From NCBI GenBank assembly GCA_002342415.1, contig DDPY01000003.1, positions 1 to 24,662 of the forward strand: a stretch of DNA of 24,662 nucleotides. The letters run 5' to 3'. A program made the translations under genes and the position numbers. The notes beneath the pieces are model-generated. The model had not been told where the DNA came from. It saw nothing but the letters and a program-made list of their open reading frames with translations, and ran no database searches. Below, piece by piece: positions 1 to 8,600 of the stretch. Within the stretch, counting starts at the first letter, position 1, and every line of letters begins with the position of its first letter. This DNA comes from Prevotella sp. UBA2456 (GTDB lineage Bacteria; Bacteroidota; Bacteroidia; Bacteroidales; Bacteroidaceae).

Positions 1-1
1 G

Positions 2-166
2 CAAGGGGCATCCAATCCGGTGACGAAGGGCCTGAAGCCACTGCTGACCTTCGATGTCTGGGAGCATGCATATTATCTGGATTACCAGAACCGCCGTGCA
101 GTCCATCTCGCTGCCCTCTGGCAGATTGTGGATTGGAGGGTGATCGCAGCAAGGTATGATGGGTGA
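2..166 (+). CDS. sodB: Fe/Mn superoxide dismutase, C-terminal part (gene begins before the window)
   Basis: Superoxide dismutase converts superoxide to oxygen and hydrogen peroxide in the cytoplasm. Only the last 54 residues are present, read from base 2 in an open frame to a TGA at 164-166. The stretch TFDVWEHAYYLDYQNRR is the diagnostic C-terminal signature of the Fe/Mn family; its Asp and His (DVWEH) are two of the four metal ligands. The tail LAALWQIVDWRVIAARYDG is also typical. Metal choice (Fe, Mn or cambialistic) cannot be judged from this piece. The family call is near certain; the symbol sodB is the usual name for the Bacteroides iron enzyme and is less certain. Confidence 0.93.
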   Translation, partial: QGASNPVTKGLKPLLTFDVWEHAYYLDYQNRRAVHLAALWQIVDWRVIAARYDG

Positions 167-213
167 AGGATGATGTTATCTGCGTAGCAAGATACAGACA
201 AGTCGGTCATGGA

Positions 214-276
214 ACTATTGGTTTGAAAGAGAATTCGAGCTTTGCTCGCTTCGCTAGTCGAAGAACTTCCAATAGT
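214..276. repeat. Inverted repeat with an internal CGAGC-TTT-GCTCG hairpin
   Basis: The 8-bp arms ACTATTGG (214-221) and CCAATAGT (269-276) are perfect inverted copies. Between them lies a small hairpin, CGAGC TTT GCTCG. A similar five-base inverted pair with a three-base loop (CTCGC AAA GCGAG) sits inside the 7-bp repeat array at 9528-9540, so this may be a recurrent companion of the heptad repeats. No coding signal is seen in 167-389. Confidence 0.45.
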
Positions 277-294
277 GATATGGCCGCTTGTCAT

Positions 295-376
295 TTATGG
301 TTCATGATTCAAGGTTAAGGGTTCACGGCAATTTATGGTTCATGGTTCAAGGTTAAGGGTTAATGGTTCAAAGTTT
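295..376. repeat. Heptad tandem repeat array, GGTTCAT / GGTTAAG family
   Basis: This spacer upstream of the DUF1016 gene is made of degenerate 7-bp units (TATGGTT, CATGATT, CAAGGTT, AAGGGTT, AATGGTT and similar). A roughly 30-bp block beginning ATTTATGGTTCATG occurs twice, at 293 and 331, so the array also carries a 38-bp duplication. The same unit family recurs at 1445-1497 and 1786-1808. No promoter matching the Bacteroidetes consensus is visible before the gene at 390. Confidence 0.85.
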
Positions 377-389
377 TTGATTATATAAT

Positions 390-1445
390 ATGGCAGAAGA
401 TATTATACGTAGGGAAGAGAACGTAGATGTAGAGGGCATAGGCTCGCGTATCTCTGATGATATAGGGCGGATTATTGAGCATTCTAAGCATGCTGTTGCC
501 GTATATCTTAATACGGAAGTGACATTGACATATTGGAGAATAGGTCGCTGTATCGCAAATGAGCTGGATGCTATCTCCGATGAGAAATATGGTTCAAAGA
601 TAGTCTCAACGGTGTCGAGACAATTGACTGAACGTTTTGGCAAAGGTTATCAACGTGCCAATCTGTTTAGGATGCTGAAGGTGGCTAGAGTGTTTCCCGA
701 CGAAGAAACAGTCTCAACACTGTCGAGACAATTGACATGGAGTCACTTTGTTGAACTTTCTGTAATACCAGAGGCTAATAAACGCCTGTTCTATCAACAA
801 ATGTCTATACTCTACCATTGGAGTGTGCGACAATTACGCGACCAGGAAGATGGCATGGCCTATGAACGAACGCTGATAGCTGCCAAGCCTGATGATGAAC
901 AAGTGACCACTTTGGTTAATTCCACAAAAGGCGAATTGTCACCTGAATTGATACTCAAAAGCAGTTATGTGGTTGATTTTCTTGGGCTGGCAAATGGTTT
1001 TTCTGAGTCGGAACTGGAAGATGCAGTGGTTGAGCAACTGGAACGGTTTATAATGGAGCTTGGACAGGATTTTGCATTCTTGGAGCGTCAGAAGCGTATT
1101 CCTATAGACTCAACCGATTATGCTTTGGATCTGTTGTTTTATCATCGTAGATTACATCGGTTGTTGGCTATTGACCTGAAATTAGGCAAATTCAAACCGG
1201 AGTATAAAGGTCAGATGGAGTTATATCTCAAGTACCTTAATCGCTACGAGCGTCAGCCAGGTGAAGAGGAGCCAATAGGGTTGCTCCTGTGTAGCGAAGG
1301 AAATACAGAGCATATAGAACTGATGATGCTTGATGAACCGAACATAAAGGTTGCTCAGTATCTGACTGTTCTTCCTGACAAACAATGGTTTATAGATAAA
1401 CTGAATCGTTCTATACTGATTGCCAGAGAACTAAAACAGCAATGA
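390..1445 (+). CDS. DUF1016 / YhcG-family PD-(D/E)XK nuclease domain protein
   Basis: The 351-residue protein has the two-part layout of the DUF1016 family. An N-terminal helical domain (about 20-160) contains SRQLTERFGKGY and LSRQLTWSHFVEL. A C-terminal PD-(D/E)XK nuclease-like domain (about 175-345) has candidate catalytic residues Asp243 or Asp247 (DYALDLLFY) and Asp262/Lys264 (IDLKLGK). Length is normal for the family. Members are often found beside restriction-modification or other mobile defence genes, but their exact function is unsettled, so none is assigned. The gene is flanked by GGTTCAT heptad arrays on both sides, and its TGA (1443-1445) abuts the downstream array. Codon use is AT-rich (many ATA, TTG, AGA) compared with the glycan genes further on, which suggests acquisition. 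Start chosen at the first ATG; no clear ribosome binding site. Confidence 0.88.
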   Translation: MAEDIIRREENVDVEGIGSRISDDIGRIIEHSKHAVAVYLNTEVTLTYWRIGRCIANELDAISDEKYGSKIVSTVSRQLTERFGKGYQRANLFRMLKVARVFPDEETVSTLSRQLTWSHFVELSVIPEANKRLFYQQMSILYHWSVRQLRDQEDGMAYERTLIAAKPDDEQVTTLVNSTKGELSPELILKSSYVVDFLGLANGFSESELEDAVVEQLERFIMELGQDFAFLERQKRIPIDSTDYALDLLFYHRRLHRLLAIDLKLGKFKPEYKGQMELYLKYLNRYERQPGEEEPIGLLLCSEGNTEHIELMMLDEPNIKVAQYLTVLPDKQWFIDKLNRSILIARELKQQ

Positions 1446-1497
1446 TGGTTCATGGTTCATGGTTCATGGTTCATGGTTCATGGTTAATGGTTCATGG
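1445..1497. repeat. Heptad tandem repeat array, (ATGGTTC)7
   Basis: Seven nearly perfect 7-bp units run from 1445 to 1493, six ATGGTTC and one ATGGTTA, followed by a partial unit ATGG. The array starts at the last base of the DUF1016 stop codon, and its final ATG (1494) is the first start codon of the following RhuM-like fragment. Nothing else lies in the spacer. Confidence 0.97.
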
Positions 1498-1808
1498 ACA
1501 AGGCTTACAATGACTTGAAGGCATCGCTTCGCGGTTCGAGAATTGGTTTCATAGAATCAATAGCTCTTGCTTTTACCGACATATCAACAATGACAATAGA
1601 AACGTTTGTATCCTTACCTAAACAGGTGGAATTTGCCATAGGTGCTGGAGGTAACATTTTCAAAGAGGGCGAATTAGATGTTAATTCAGTTCGTAAGGAA
1701 TCCTTACTAACTGCCTTAGATGGAAAAAAGTATAGGACAAAGTTCTATAATCTGGATGTCATCATCTCTGTTGGCTATCGTTGGGTAAGGTTAAGGGTTC
1801 AAGGTTAG
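1494..1808 (+). pseudogene. RhuM-family fragment (truncated)
   Basis: This is an open frame of 104 residues. Its middle, NIFKEGELD, then KFYNLDVIISVGYR, matches the conserved core of RhuM-family (virulence-associated, HTH-containing) proteins, which are normally about 300 residues or more. The expected helix-turn-helix before NIF is not recognisable, suggesting an internal deletion or frame damage. The match stops at SVGYR, exactly where 7-bp repeats begin (TAAGGTT, AAGGGTT, CAAGGTT at 1786-1806), which encode the foreign tail WVRLRVQG and the stop. The only upstream ATG in frame at the start is itself part of the preceding repeat array. It is probably a relic rather than a working gene. The family call is fairly secure; the pseudogene status is inferred. 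Confidence 0.7.
1786..1808. repeat. Short heptad array at the RhuM fragment 3' end
   Basis: Three units, TAAGGTT, AAGGGTT and CAAGGTT, end in AG. They follow directly after the last conserved RhuM codon and contain the stop codon TAG. The units belong to the same family as those at 295-376. Confidence 0.8.
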
Positions 1809-1832
1809 AAGTGTGAATTTCTGGAGTTTTTC

Positions 1833-1863
1833 TTGGAGATTTCATGAAAAGTTTCTATCTTTG
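1833..1863 (+). promoter_or_regulatory. Bacteroidetes-type promoter for the nucleotidyltransferase gene
   Basis: TATCTTTG at 1856-1863 is an exact match to the -7 consensus TAnnTTTG. A partial -33 box, TTGG at 1833-1836, lies 19 bp upstream. The predicted transcript would begin near 1870, leaving a short leader before the ATG at 1887. Confidence 0.68.
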
Positions 1864-1886
1864 CAGCGGATATTATTGTTTAGTAT

Positions 1887-2180
1887 ATGCTGATACTTCA
1901 AGATTGTCTCAATAAGCTGGCTGGGTTCAAAAAGGATTTTGGCTCTAAGTTTGGCATCGTGAAACTGGGTATCTTTGGATCTGTAGCCAGAAAAGAGAAT
2001 ACCGAAGGGAGCGACATAGACATCGTCGTTGAAGTTCGGCAGCCTACTCTATCATTGATGTATGAACTGAAGGAGGCGCTGAAGGCCTTATTTGACTGCG
2101 ATGTTGACCTTGTGCGTTTCCGTGAGACACTACGCCCTCTGTTTAAGACAAATATTCAAAGAGATGTAATATATGTCTGA
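1887..2180 (+). CDS. MNT-type minimal nucleotidyltransferase (MntA-like), orphan
   Basis: A 97-residue minimal nucleotidyltransferase. It has the family motif GSVARKENTEGSDIDIVVE: Gly31-Ser32 bind the nucleotide and Asp43/Asp45 are the metal-binding pair. In the MntA/HepT type of toxin-antitoxin system the MntA protein AMPylates a HepT partner. A HepT gene usually follows immediately, but here no HepT-like frame is visible downstream, only what looks like a remnant of an unrelated protein. The gene has its own promoter (-7 TATCTTTG). Some members act alone or with distant partners, so an orphan antitoxin is the simplest reading. Family secure, role inferred. Confidence 0.87.
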   Translation: MLILQDCLNKLAGFKKDFGSKFGIVKLGIFGSVARKENTEGSDIDIVVEVRQPTLSLMYELKEALKALFDCDVDLVRFRETLRPLFKTNIQRDVIYV

Positions 2181-2341
2181 TACTCTTAATACCATACACA
2201 AAGAACGGGGGGACGTGTCTGCAGCGATATGATGCACTGGGATTGCTTATAGCAGCCAAGTCGATTATACGCTTCAGCGAAGCGCAGAATAAGAAGTCGG
2301 TAGGCGACTATCTGACCAAACTTGTTAATTTCTCGGATTGA
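2174..2341 (+). pseudogene. Probable remnant of a DUF3307-type membrane protein C-terminus
   Basis: In the frame ending with TGA at 2339-2341 the translation contains RYDALGLLIAAKSIIRFSE, followed by NKKSVGDYLTKL. This resembles the C-terminal part of DUF3307 proteins, where an AxGFLLAAKSIxRF motif precedes a segment that aligns only loosely here. There is no plausible start codon for a full protein and the rest of the family is missing. It is therefore a decayed gene end or a chance resemblance. The assignment is from memory of the family motif and is tentative. Confidence 0.4.
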
Positions 2342-2357
2342 ACAAGTATATATGTAT

Positions 2358-2588
2358 ATGACTCAGGAAGAACGATGGATGATAAGATATAAAGAAGTGG
2401 TTAGCTTTGTAGAGACTAACCATCGGAATCCGTCACGTCATCGAATAGAAGAGCACGATATGCTGAACTGGCTCAAGGCGAATCGTAAAGCATTGAATGC
2501 TGGTAAGATGAAGTCTGAGAGGGTGGAGAAGTTCAGAAGACTTATGGAAATGATGGAGCGGTATAGGAGGAAGAATCAGTATGAGTGA
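2358..2588 (+). CDS. Small helicase-associated-domain-like protein
   Basis: From the ATG at 2358 (MTQEERWMIRY) this reads as 76 residues. ATG at 2352 and a TTG at 2322 are alternative starts in frame. The protein is highly charged and helical, with W, then FVETNHRNPSRHRIEEH, then LNWLKANRKALNAGKM and a final ERVEKFRRLMEMMERY. This spacing (W ... G/NP ... LxxWLxxxR ... G ... R ... L) is that of the helicase-associated repeat, a small three-helix probable nucleic-acid-binding module. Stand-alone copies are common in Bacteroidales genomes, without known function. The stop lies 9 bp before the next gene, so the two may be co-transcribed. Confidence 0.65.
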   Translation: MTQEERWMIRYKEVVSFVETNHRNPSRHRIEEHDMLNWLKANRKALNAGKMKSERVEKFRRLMEMMERYRRKNQYE

Positions 2589-2597
2589 GAGAAGGGA

Positions 2598-3473
2598 ATG
2601 AGATATTTATATGTTGTGATGATGGCTATGGTGCTGGCGGGATGTAGTACGACAAGGCAGGGCTTTGTGGCTACTCCTGACGGCGGGCGTCTCTACTACG
2701 AGCAGCGAGGAGAGGGCGAGGCGATGGTGCTGTTGCATGGGCATTCGCTGGACCATAGGATGTGGGGGGAACAGTGGAAGCCGCTGTCTAAGCATTTCCG
2801 GCTGATATGTATGGACTTCCGCGGCTATGGGCTTTCATCGGAACAGCGTGAGGACCTGCAGCGGACGCATGTGGATGATGTAGTGACACTGATGGACTCG
2901 CTACGTATCGGCAAAGCGCATGTGGTGGGGCTGTCGATGGGGGCTTTCGTGGCTGGTGACATGCTGGCTATGTATCCGGAACGGATGCTGTCGTGTACGC
3001 TGGCCAGTGGAGGCATCCGAAATACGAAGGGTCCCAGCGAACCGATGGACTCGGCAGAAAGTGCCAACCGCGATCTGGAGATAGCTGCCCTAAAGAAGAA
3101 AGGGGTGGAAAGGATGAAGGAGGAATGGACGGAACAGCTGATGGCTTCGGGTGGCAGCCAGCGCGAGCGCATGCGCAAGGTCCTGACACAGATGATACAC
3201 GACTGGACGGCATGGCAGCCGTTGCATAAGGAGGTGCGCCTCTTTTATGGCAAGGAGGCCTGGGCACGGTTGCAGGCACGGGGTAAGGTGGCGGTACCCA
3301 CGCTCTTCCTGCGTGGAGAGAACGAATTGAAGGGCAAGGCTTTTGTCCCTCGCGAGGCGCGGTACCTGAGTCGTCCCCGCATCGTGGTGGTTCCGGACTG
3401 CGGCCATATGCTGAATATGGAGCGGCCAGAGGAATTTAACCGCTCCATATTGGAATTTATTAGTGGTAAGTGA
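2598..3473 (+). CDS. Alpha/beta-hydrolase lipoprotein
   Basis: The 291-residue protein begins with a lipoprotein signal peptide whose lipobox LAGC places the lipidated cysteine at residue 16. The rest is one alpha/beta-hydrolase domain: oxyanion loop HGHS (48-51), nucleophile elbow GLSMG with Ser113, a candidate acid near Glu241/Glu243 and the catalytic His270 in DCGHMLNMERP. It is probably an esterase or related hydrolase of the cell envelope. The substrate cannot be read from sequence. A good ribosome binding site (GAGAAGGG) lies just upstream. The gene faces the GH127 gene with one base between the two stop codons. An esterase serving the neighbouring glycan locus is possible but unproven. 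Confidence 0.88.
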   Translation: MRYLYVVMMAMVLAGCSTTRQGFVATPDGGRLYYEQRGEGEAMVLLHGHSLDHRMWGEQWKPLSKHFRLICMDFRGYGLSSEQREDLQRTHVDDVVTLMDSLRIGKAHVVGLSMGAFVAGDMLAMYPERMLSCTLASGGIRNTKGPSEPMDSAESANRDLEIAALKKKGVERMKEEWTEQLMASGGSQRERMRKVLTQMIHDWTAWQPLHKEVRLFYGKEAWARLQARGKVAVPTLFLRGENELKGKAFVPREARYLSRPRIVVVPDCGHMLNMERPEEFNRSILEFISGK

Positions 3474-3474
3474 T

Positions 3475-5526
3475 TTAGTAGTTGCCTAAGGCACTGATGC
3501 TTTGAGGCATCCAGACTTCCATACGGCCTGGTCCGCGGTGGTTCCAGGCATAGTAAGGTATCATGGTGAGGGTGGCATCCCTCACCATTGCTTTTCCTTG
3601 GGGGTCGGTGTCTACGGCCTGACCGCCGACGGTGATGGCCTTGACTGCGAAGGTCACGGAACGGGAGCCTGTGAGGGTGCGATCGGTGACGGTGAAGCGA
3701 GGCTGGCGGGGCATCAGGAAATGGAAGATGTTGAAGTCCTGATTGTCGGCCCCCTCGGCACAGTAGACCAGCGGACCGCGCTCTACGGCTATGCGGCCTC
3801 GGTCATCAACCACCTGACGGTTGGCTTTGACGGTGCGCACGGGCATATCGAAGTGGATACTGACCACATCGCCTTTCTTCCATGAGCGGCTGAGGGTGAA
3901 GTAGCCGTTCTCCAACGGGGCTTTTACCTCCTGACCATTGACCTGAATGCGATAGGTGCCCAGCACATCATCATTGAAACGGTAGAGGTCGCTGGGTACA
4001 GGGGTGCGGTCGACCCATCCGGGGATGCGGATCTTCAGGGCAAAGGCCTTGGCCTTGTTCTTCTGGATGGTCAGCGTGATGTCTCCATCCCATGGGTAGT
4101 TGGTGGACTGCTGGAGTACCACCTCCTTGCCACCGACTTCGATGGCGGCGGTGTTGCCTGCGAAGAGGTTAACATAGAGGTTGTTGTCCTTGACGGCATA
4201 CATATAGCCCGGGAATGAAGGGATGAAGCGGCACAGGTTGGAGGGACAGCAAGCACATCCGAACCAGGGCTGTCGCTCAGCAGAGTTGTCGAAGTTGAAG
4301 CCATACTTGCCGTCAGATGACAGCGGGTTGGGATAGAAGAATCGTCCGCCATCCACGCTCATGCCGCTGATGACACCGTTATACAGGGTGCGCTCCATGC
4401 AGTCGATGTATTGGGCATCTCCATGCAGCAGGAACATGCGGTGGAACAGATAGACCATCGAGATGGCTGCACACGTCTCGTTGTAGGCTGTGAGGTTGGG
4501 CAACTCATAGTCGGCACCAAAGGCTTCTCCCTGATGGCGTGCTCCCACGCCTCCCGTGATATAGTATTTCTTCGATACGATATTCTGATAGATGGCATCA
4601 ATGGCCTTCAGATAGTCCTGATCGCCCGTGAGGGCAGCCACATCGGCCATGCCGGCATACATATAGCCTGCGCGTACAGCATGTCCCCAGGCCTCCGTCT
4701 GCTCTATTACGGGCTTGTCGCTCTGCGAGTAGACATCCTTGCGGCCCGTCTTGCCGCGATAGTCTAACAGGAACTTGGCCTCGTCCAGGTATTTCTTCTC
4801 TCCCGTGAGCACATACAACCGTGCCAGTGCCATCTCGGCAATCTGGTGGCCGGGCACCACGCAGGCCTGACCGGGCCGGGCACCAACCTCCTTGATGACA
4901 CAGTCGGCATAGCGCTTGGCAATGTTCAGGAACTTGTCGGAACCCGTAGCCTGATAGTGTGCACAGGCGGCATCCACCATGTGACCTAAGTTGTAGAGCT
5001 CGTGGCTCAGAATCTCCTCCACCTCCCAGCGCTTCTTGCCGGCCCAGTGGTGAGGATGCTCAGGGTTGATGGTGCGGGCGGTATAGAGATAGCCGTCGGG
5101 CTCCTGTGCTGCAGCCACGATGTCGAGCACGGAGTCGATATATGCCTGTAACTTTTTGTCAGGATAGGTCTGGAGCACATACGAGGCTCCCTCGATGGTC
5201 TTGTAGACATCCGTATCGTCGAACGAGAATCCCATGAATTTCGAGACATCCCATTTTGGAGTCTTCAGTCCCTCATGCCCCGGGTGTTGCAGGGTATAGG
5301 CTGCCATGTTGAAGTTCTCGTAGCGGTGAGTCTCCTCACATTTCTGGAATGCTAACGGGATGGTGACCTCGCGGGCCGCATGGATACGGTCGCCCCAGAA
5401 AGTGTTGGGCGTGATTTTTACAGCGGTGAACGGAACCTGGCTGATGGGGTATCCGTTGGCAGTCTTCTGTGCCTCCATGGTCAATACCAGTGACAGGCCA
5501 GCCATGATGGTTGCAAATCGTTTCAT
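3475..5526 (-). CDS. GH127 family glycosidase (beta-L-arabinofuranosidase type)
   Basis: A 683-residue secreted enzyme of the DUF1680/GH127 family. The ATG at 5526 is chosen because it starts the signal peptide MKRFATIMAGLSLVLTMEAQ and lies downstream of a consensus promoter; the longer upstream frame crosses that promoter. The zinc and catalytic residues of this family, known from the Bifidobacterium enzyme HypBA1, are all present: Glu350 and Cys352 in NETCAAI, and Cys424/Cys426/Cys427 in WFGCACCPSN, one cysteine serving as nucleophile. The N-terminal (alpha/alpha)6 domain spans about 40-430 and beta-sandwich domains follow. Known activities are beta-L-arabinofuranosidase and, in the Bacteroides RG-II system, aceric acid hydrolase; the sequence alone does not choose between them. 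It is divergent from the glycosidase gene at 5620 and separated from it by 93 bp. Confidence 0.92.
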   Translation of the reverse strand: MKRFATIMAGLSLVLTMEAQKTANGYPISQVPFTAVKITPNTFWGDRIHAAREVTIPLAFQKCEETHRYENFNMAAYTLQHPGHEGLKTPKWDVSKFMGFSFDDTDVYKTIEGASYVLQTYPDKKLQAYIDSVLDIVAAAQEPDGYLYTARTINPEHPHHWAGKKRWEVEEILSHELYNLGHMVDAACAHYQATGSDKFLNIAKRYADCVIKEVGARPGQACVVPGHQIAEMALARLYVLTGEKKYLDEAKFLLDYRGKTGRKDVYSQSDKPVIEQTEAWGHAVRAGYMYAGMADVAALTGDQDYLKAIDAIYQNIVSKKYYITGGVGARHQGEAFGADYELPNLTAYNETCAAISMVYLFHRMFLLHGDAQYIDCMERTLYNGVISGMSVDGGRFFYPNPLSSDGKYGFNFDNSAERQPWFGCACCPSNLCRFIPSFPGYMYAVKDNNLYVNLFAGNTAAIEVGGKEVVLQQSTNYPWDGDITLTIQKNKAKAFALKIRIPGWVDRTPVPSDLYRFNDDVLGTYRIQVNGQEVKAPLENGYFTLSRSWKKGDVVSIHFDMPVRTVKANRQVVDDRGRIAVERGPLVYCAEGADNQDFNIFHFLMPRQPRFTVTDRTLTGSRSVTFAVKAITVGGQAVDTDPQGKAMVRDATLTMIPYYAWNHRGPGRMEVWMPQSISALGNY

Positions 5527-5556
5527 ATTTTCTGATGGTTTTAAGCTTTTGTCATG

Positions 5557-5588
5557 CAAAGATACAGATTTAGTTACAAACGGCCAAA
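5557..5588 (-). promoter_or_regulatory. Consensus promoter for the GH127 gene
   Basis: On the minus strand a TTTG box (5588-5585) is followed after 20 bp by TATCTTTG (5564-5557), an exact TAnnTTTG -7 element. It points to a start near 5550 and a leader of about 25 bases. The divergent + strand gene at 5620 has no matching consensus in the shared 93-bp region; only the AT-rich TATAATAA near 5601 stands out. Confidence 0.8.
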
Positions 5589-5619
5589 TTTTTCGTCTTA
5601 TAATAAATATGTGTGTAAC

Positions 5620-8600
5620 ATGAAGCAACGTTTTTGTATCTTTTCCCTACTGTTGACCACTGCACTGGCAGTGATGGCACAGCGTGAAGTATATGTCTCG
5701 ACCTCGTTCCACGAACCTGCTACCGACGGACTAAGGTTTATCTACAGCTACGACGGTTGGCACTGGGACTCCATCCCCGGCACCTGGCTCAAACCCGAGG
5801 TGGGCAAGCAGCGCGTGATGCGCGATCCCAGCATCATCCGCACCCCCGATGGCACGTTCCATCTGGTCTGGACCAGCTCATGGCGGGGTGACCGCGGCTT
5901 TGGCTATGCCTCGTCGAAAGACCTGAAACACTGGTCAGGACAGCGCTTCATCGAGGTGATGACCGATACCACTACCGTCAATGTCTGGGCTCCCGAACTC
6001 TTCTGGGACGAAGACAAGCAGCAGGCCGTCATCATCTGGGCCTCGTGCATACCGGGCAAGTATCCCGACGGTCAGGAGGAGCATAAGAACAACCACCGCC
6101 TCTACTATACTACCACCAAGGACTTTCAGCATTTTGCCCCCGCGAAGCTGATGATAGAGCCGGGCTTCTCGTGCATCGATGCCACCTTAGTGAAGCGCGG
6201 CAAAAAGGACTATGTGATGGTGCTGAAGGACAATACCCGCCCAGAGCGCGATATCAAGGTGGCCTATGCCAAGTCGCCCTACGGCCCGTGGTCGAAGGCC
6301 TCGGAGCCCTTCACGGGCAAGATGATGGAAGGCCCCACCGTGCTGAAGCTCGACGAAAAAATAGTAAATAGTAATTCCGTAAATAGTACATCCGGTTGGT
6401 TGATCTACTATGACCGCTACCAGTTGAAAGACTTCGGAGCCCACTATACCAAGGACTTCGTGAAGTTTGAGGATGTCTCCAAGCAAGTCAAGGTTCCTGT
6501 GCTGCACAAGCACGGCACCATCTTCAAGGCCCCTGAGCACCTGGTGTACAACCTGTTGCATGCCTCAGACCGCATCCACTATACAGGCACCACGCTGAGC
6601 AATCCGGAGCGCCACGATGGCGGGTTGTCACCTGTGGTAGGCGTGCACAACATCCAGATACTGCGAGCCAACCGCGAGCACCCCACCAAGGCCGGCAACG
6701 ACGGCTGGACCTACAACCACCAGCCCATGATGGCCTACTGGAACAACCAGTTCTACGTACACTATCTCTGCGACCCCAGTGACGAGCATGTGCCGCCCTC
6801 GCGCACCATGCTGCAGACCTCGAAGGACGGCTACAACTGGAGCGAACCCGAGATTCTGTTCCCTGAGCTCCAGGTGCCTGAGGGCTTCCAGAAACCCAAC
6901 CGCCCAGAGAAAGCCCACCACCTCATAGCCATCATGCACCAGCGTGTGGGCTGGTATGTGGCTAAGAGTGGACGGCTCTATGCCATCGGCAACTATGGTG
7001 TAGCCTTCGACAAGAAAGACGACCCCAACGACGGCAACGGCATCGGGCGTGTCATCCGGGAGGTGAAGCAGGATGGCAGCTTCGGGCCTATCTACTTTAT
7101 CTATCTGAATGCTGGTTATGCTAGTTTTACTAGTCATACTAGTCATGGACGGCTGGCCTTTCCTTTCTATACCAAGGCCGACAAGGCTACCCGTCAGGCC
7201 TGTGAGGAGATACTGGCTAACCCGCGCTACAGGATGCAGTGGGTAGAGGAGGCTGACCGCAACGACCCCCTCATCCCACTGAACAAGGAATATAAGGCCT
7301 ACTGCGACTATACGCTGCCCGACGGGCGCATCGCCTCGCTGTGGAAGCATGCCCTCACCAGCCTCTCGGATGATGGCGGACAGACGTGGGCACAGCCTGT
7401 AGAACGTGCCAAAGGCTTTGTGAACAGCAATGCCAAGATATGGGGGCAGCGGCTGTCGGACGGCACCTATGCCACCGTCTACAACCCCTCGGAGTATCGC
7501 TGGCCGTTAGGCATCTCGCTCTCGAAGGACGGACTGGAATATACCACGCTCAACCTGGTGCAGGGTGAAGTACCGCCCATGCGCTACGGAGGCAATTATA
7601 AGAGCTATGGCCCGCAGTATGTGCGCGGCATCCAGGAGGGCAACGGAGTGCCGAAGGACTCTGACCTCTGGGTGGCCTACTCGATGAATAAAGAGGATAT
7701 GTGGGTGGCCCGTATCCCTGTGCCCGTGCAGACGGAGGCCCACAGCCATGCTGACGGAATGGAATTTGCAGCAGGTAATAATGCGACTGGCGGATCTTCT
7801 GCCGGTCTTCCCCTTTCCCGACTTACAGCTTGGAACATATACTCCCCGCTCTATGCACCAGTGACGATGGAAGACAGCAGTCTCATCCTGAGCGACAGCG
7901 ACCCCTTCGACTATGCCAGTGTGGAGCGCAAGATTCCCGCTACCAAGGAACTAAGCGTAGAGTTCATGCTTTTGCCTAAGCAGAATGACCATGGTCTGCT
8001 TCAAATAGAATTCCTCGACCAACACGGTACGGCCTGTTCGCGTGTTGAGCTTACGGAGGAAGGTATTATCCGTTGTAAGGGCGGTGCCCGTTATGCGGGA
8101 TTAGGGAAATATGAAGCCCATACCCCCTATCATGTGAAAGCCGTGCTGAGTGTGAGCCGCCGGCTGATAGAGGTGTATATCAACGGTAAGAAGGCCGGAC
8201 AGCGTATGTTCTTTGCCCCTGTGGAGAGCATCGAGCGCATCAAGTTCCGCACAGGTGCGCGCCGTACCTTCCCCGACATTGATACCCCTGCAGACTGGGA
8301 TGGTGTGCTGCCAAATGCCGGTGAGCGCGAACCCGAGGCTGTCTACTGCATCAGCCGCTTCAAGACTGCCCCTACGGCCAGCGGTTCTGCCGCTGAGGCT
8401 GTTGAATCTGCCCCTGCCTTCCTGCGCTATGATGACTATCAGCACTATGTGGACTACTTCAACACGATGGAGCCCGAGGGCATCCGTCAGGCCATCCCTA
8501 ATGCGCAGGCATGGGACTGGATGAAGGAGAACATTCCTCTGTTCGAGTGCTCGCAGCAGGACTTCGAAGAACTGTGGTACTTCCGCTGGTGGACGCTTCG

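Noticed and set aside
602..737. Near-repeat of about 27 bases inside the DUF1016 gene (VSTVSRQLT and VSTLSRQLT)
   Set aside because: Both copies are in places where this protein family normally has such motifs; it looks like natural internal similarity rather than a repeat insertion.
295..1497. CRISPR-like array
   Set aside because: Repeats are 7 bp and contiguous with no unique spacers of CRISPR length; no cas genes nearby.
2174..2230. HepT partner of the MNT protein starting MSDTLNTIHKERGD
   Set aside because: The frame stops after 19 codons and shows no HepT signature (no RxxxxH motif).
6628..7350. Long open frame on the minus strand across the multi-domain glycosidase gene
   Set aside because: It is a shadow of the GC-rich + strand gene; no start signal, no recognisable domain, and the + strand frame contains clear family motifs.
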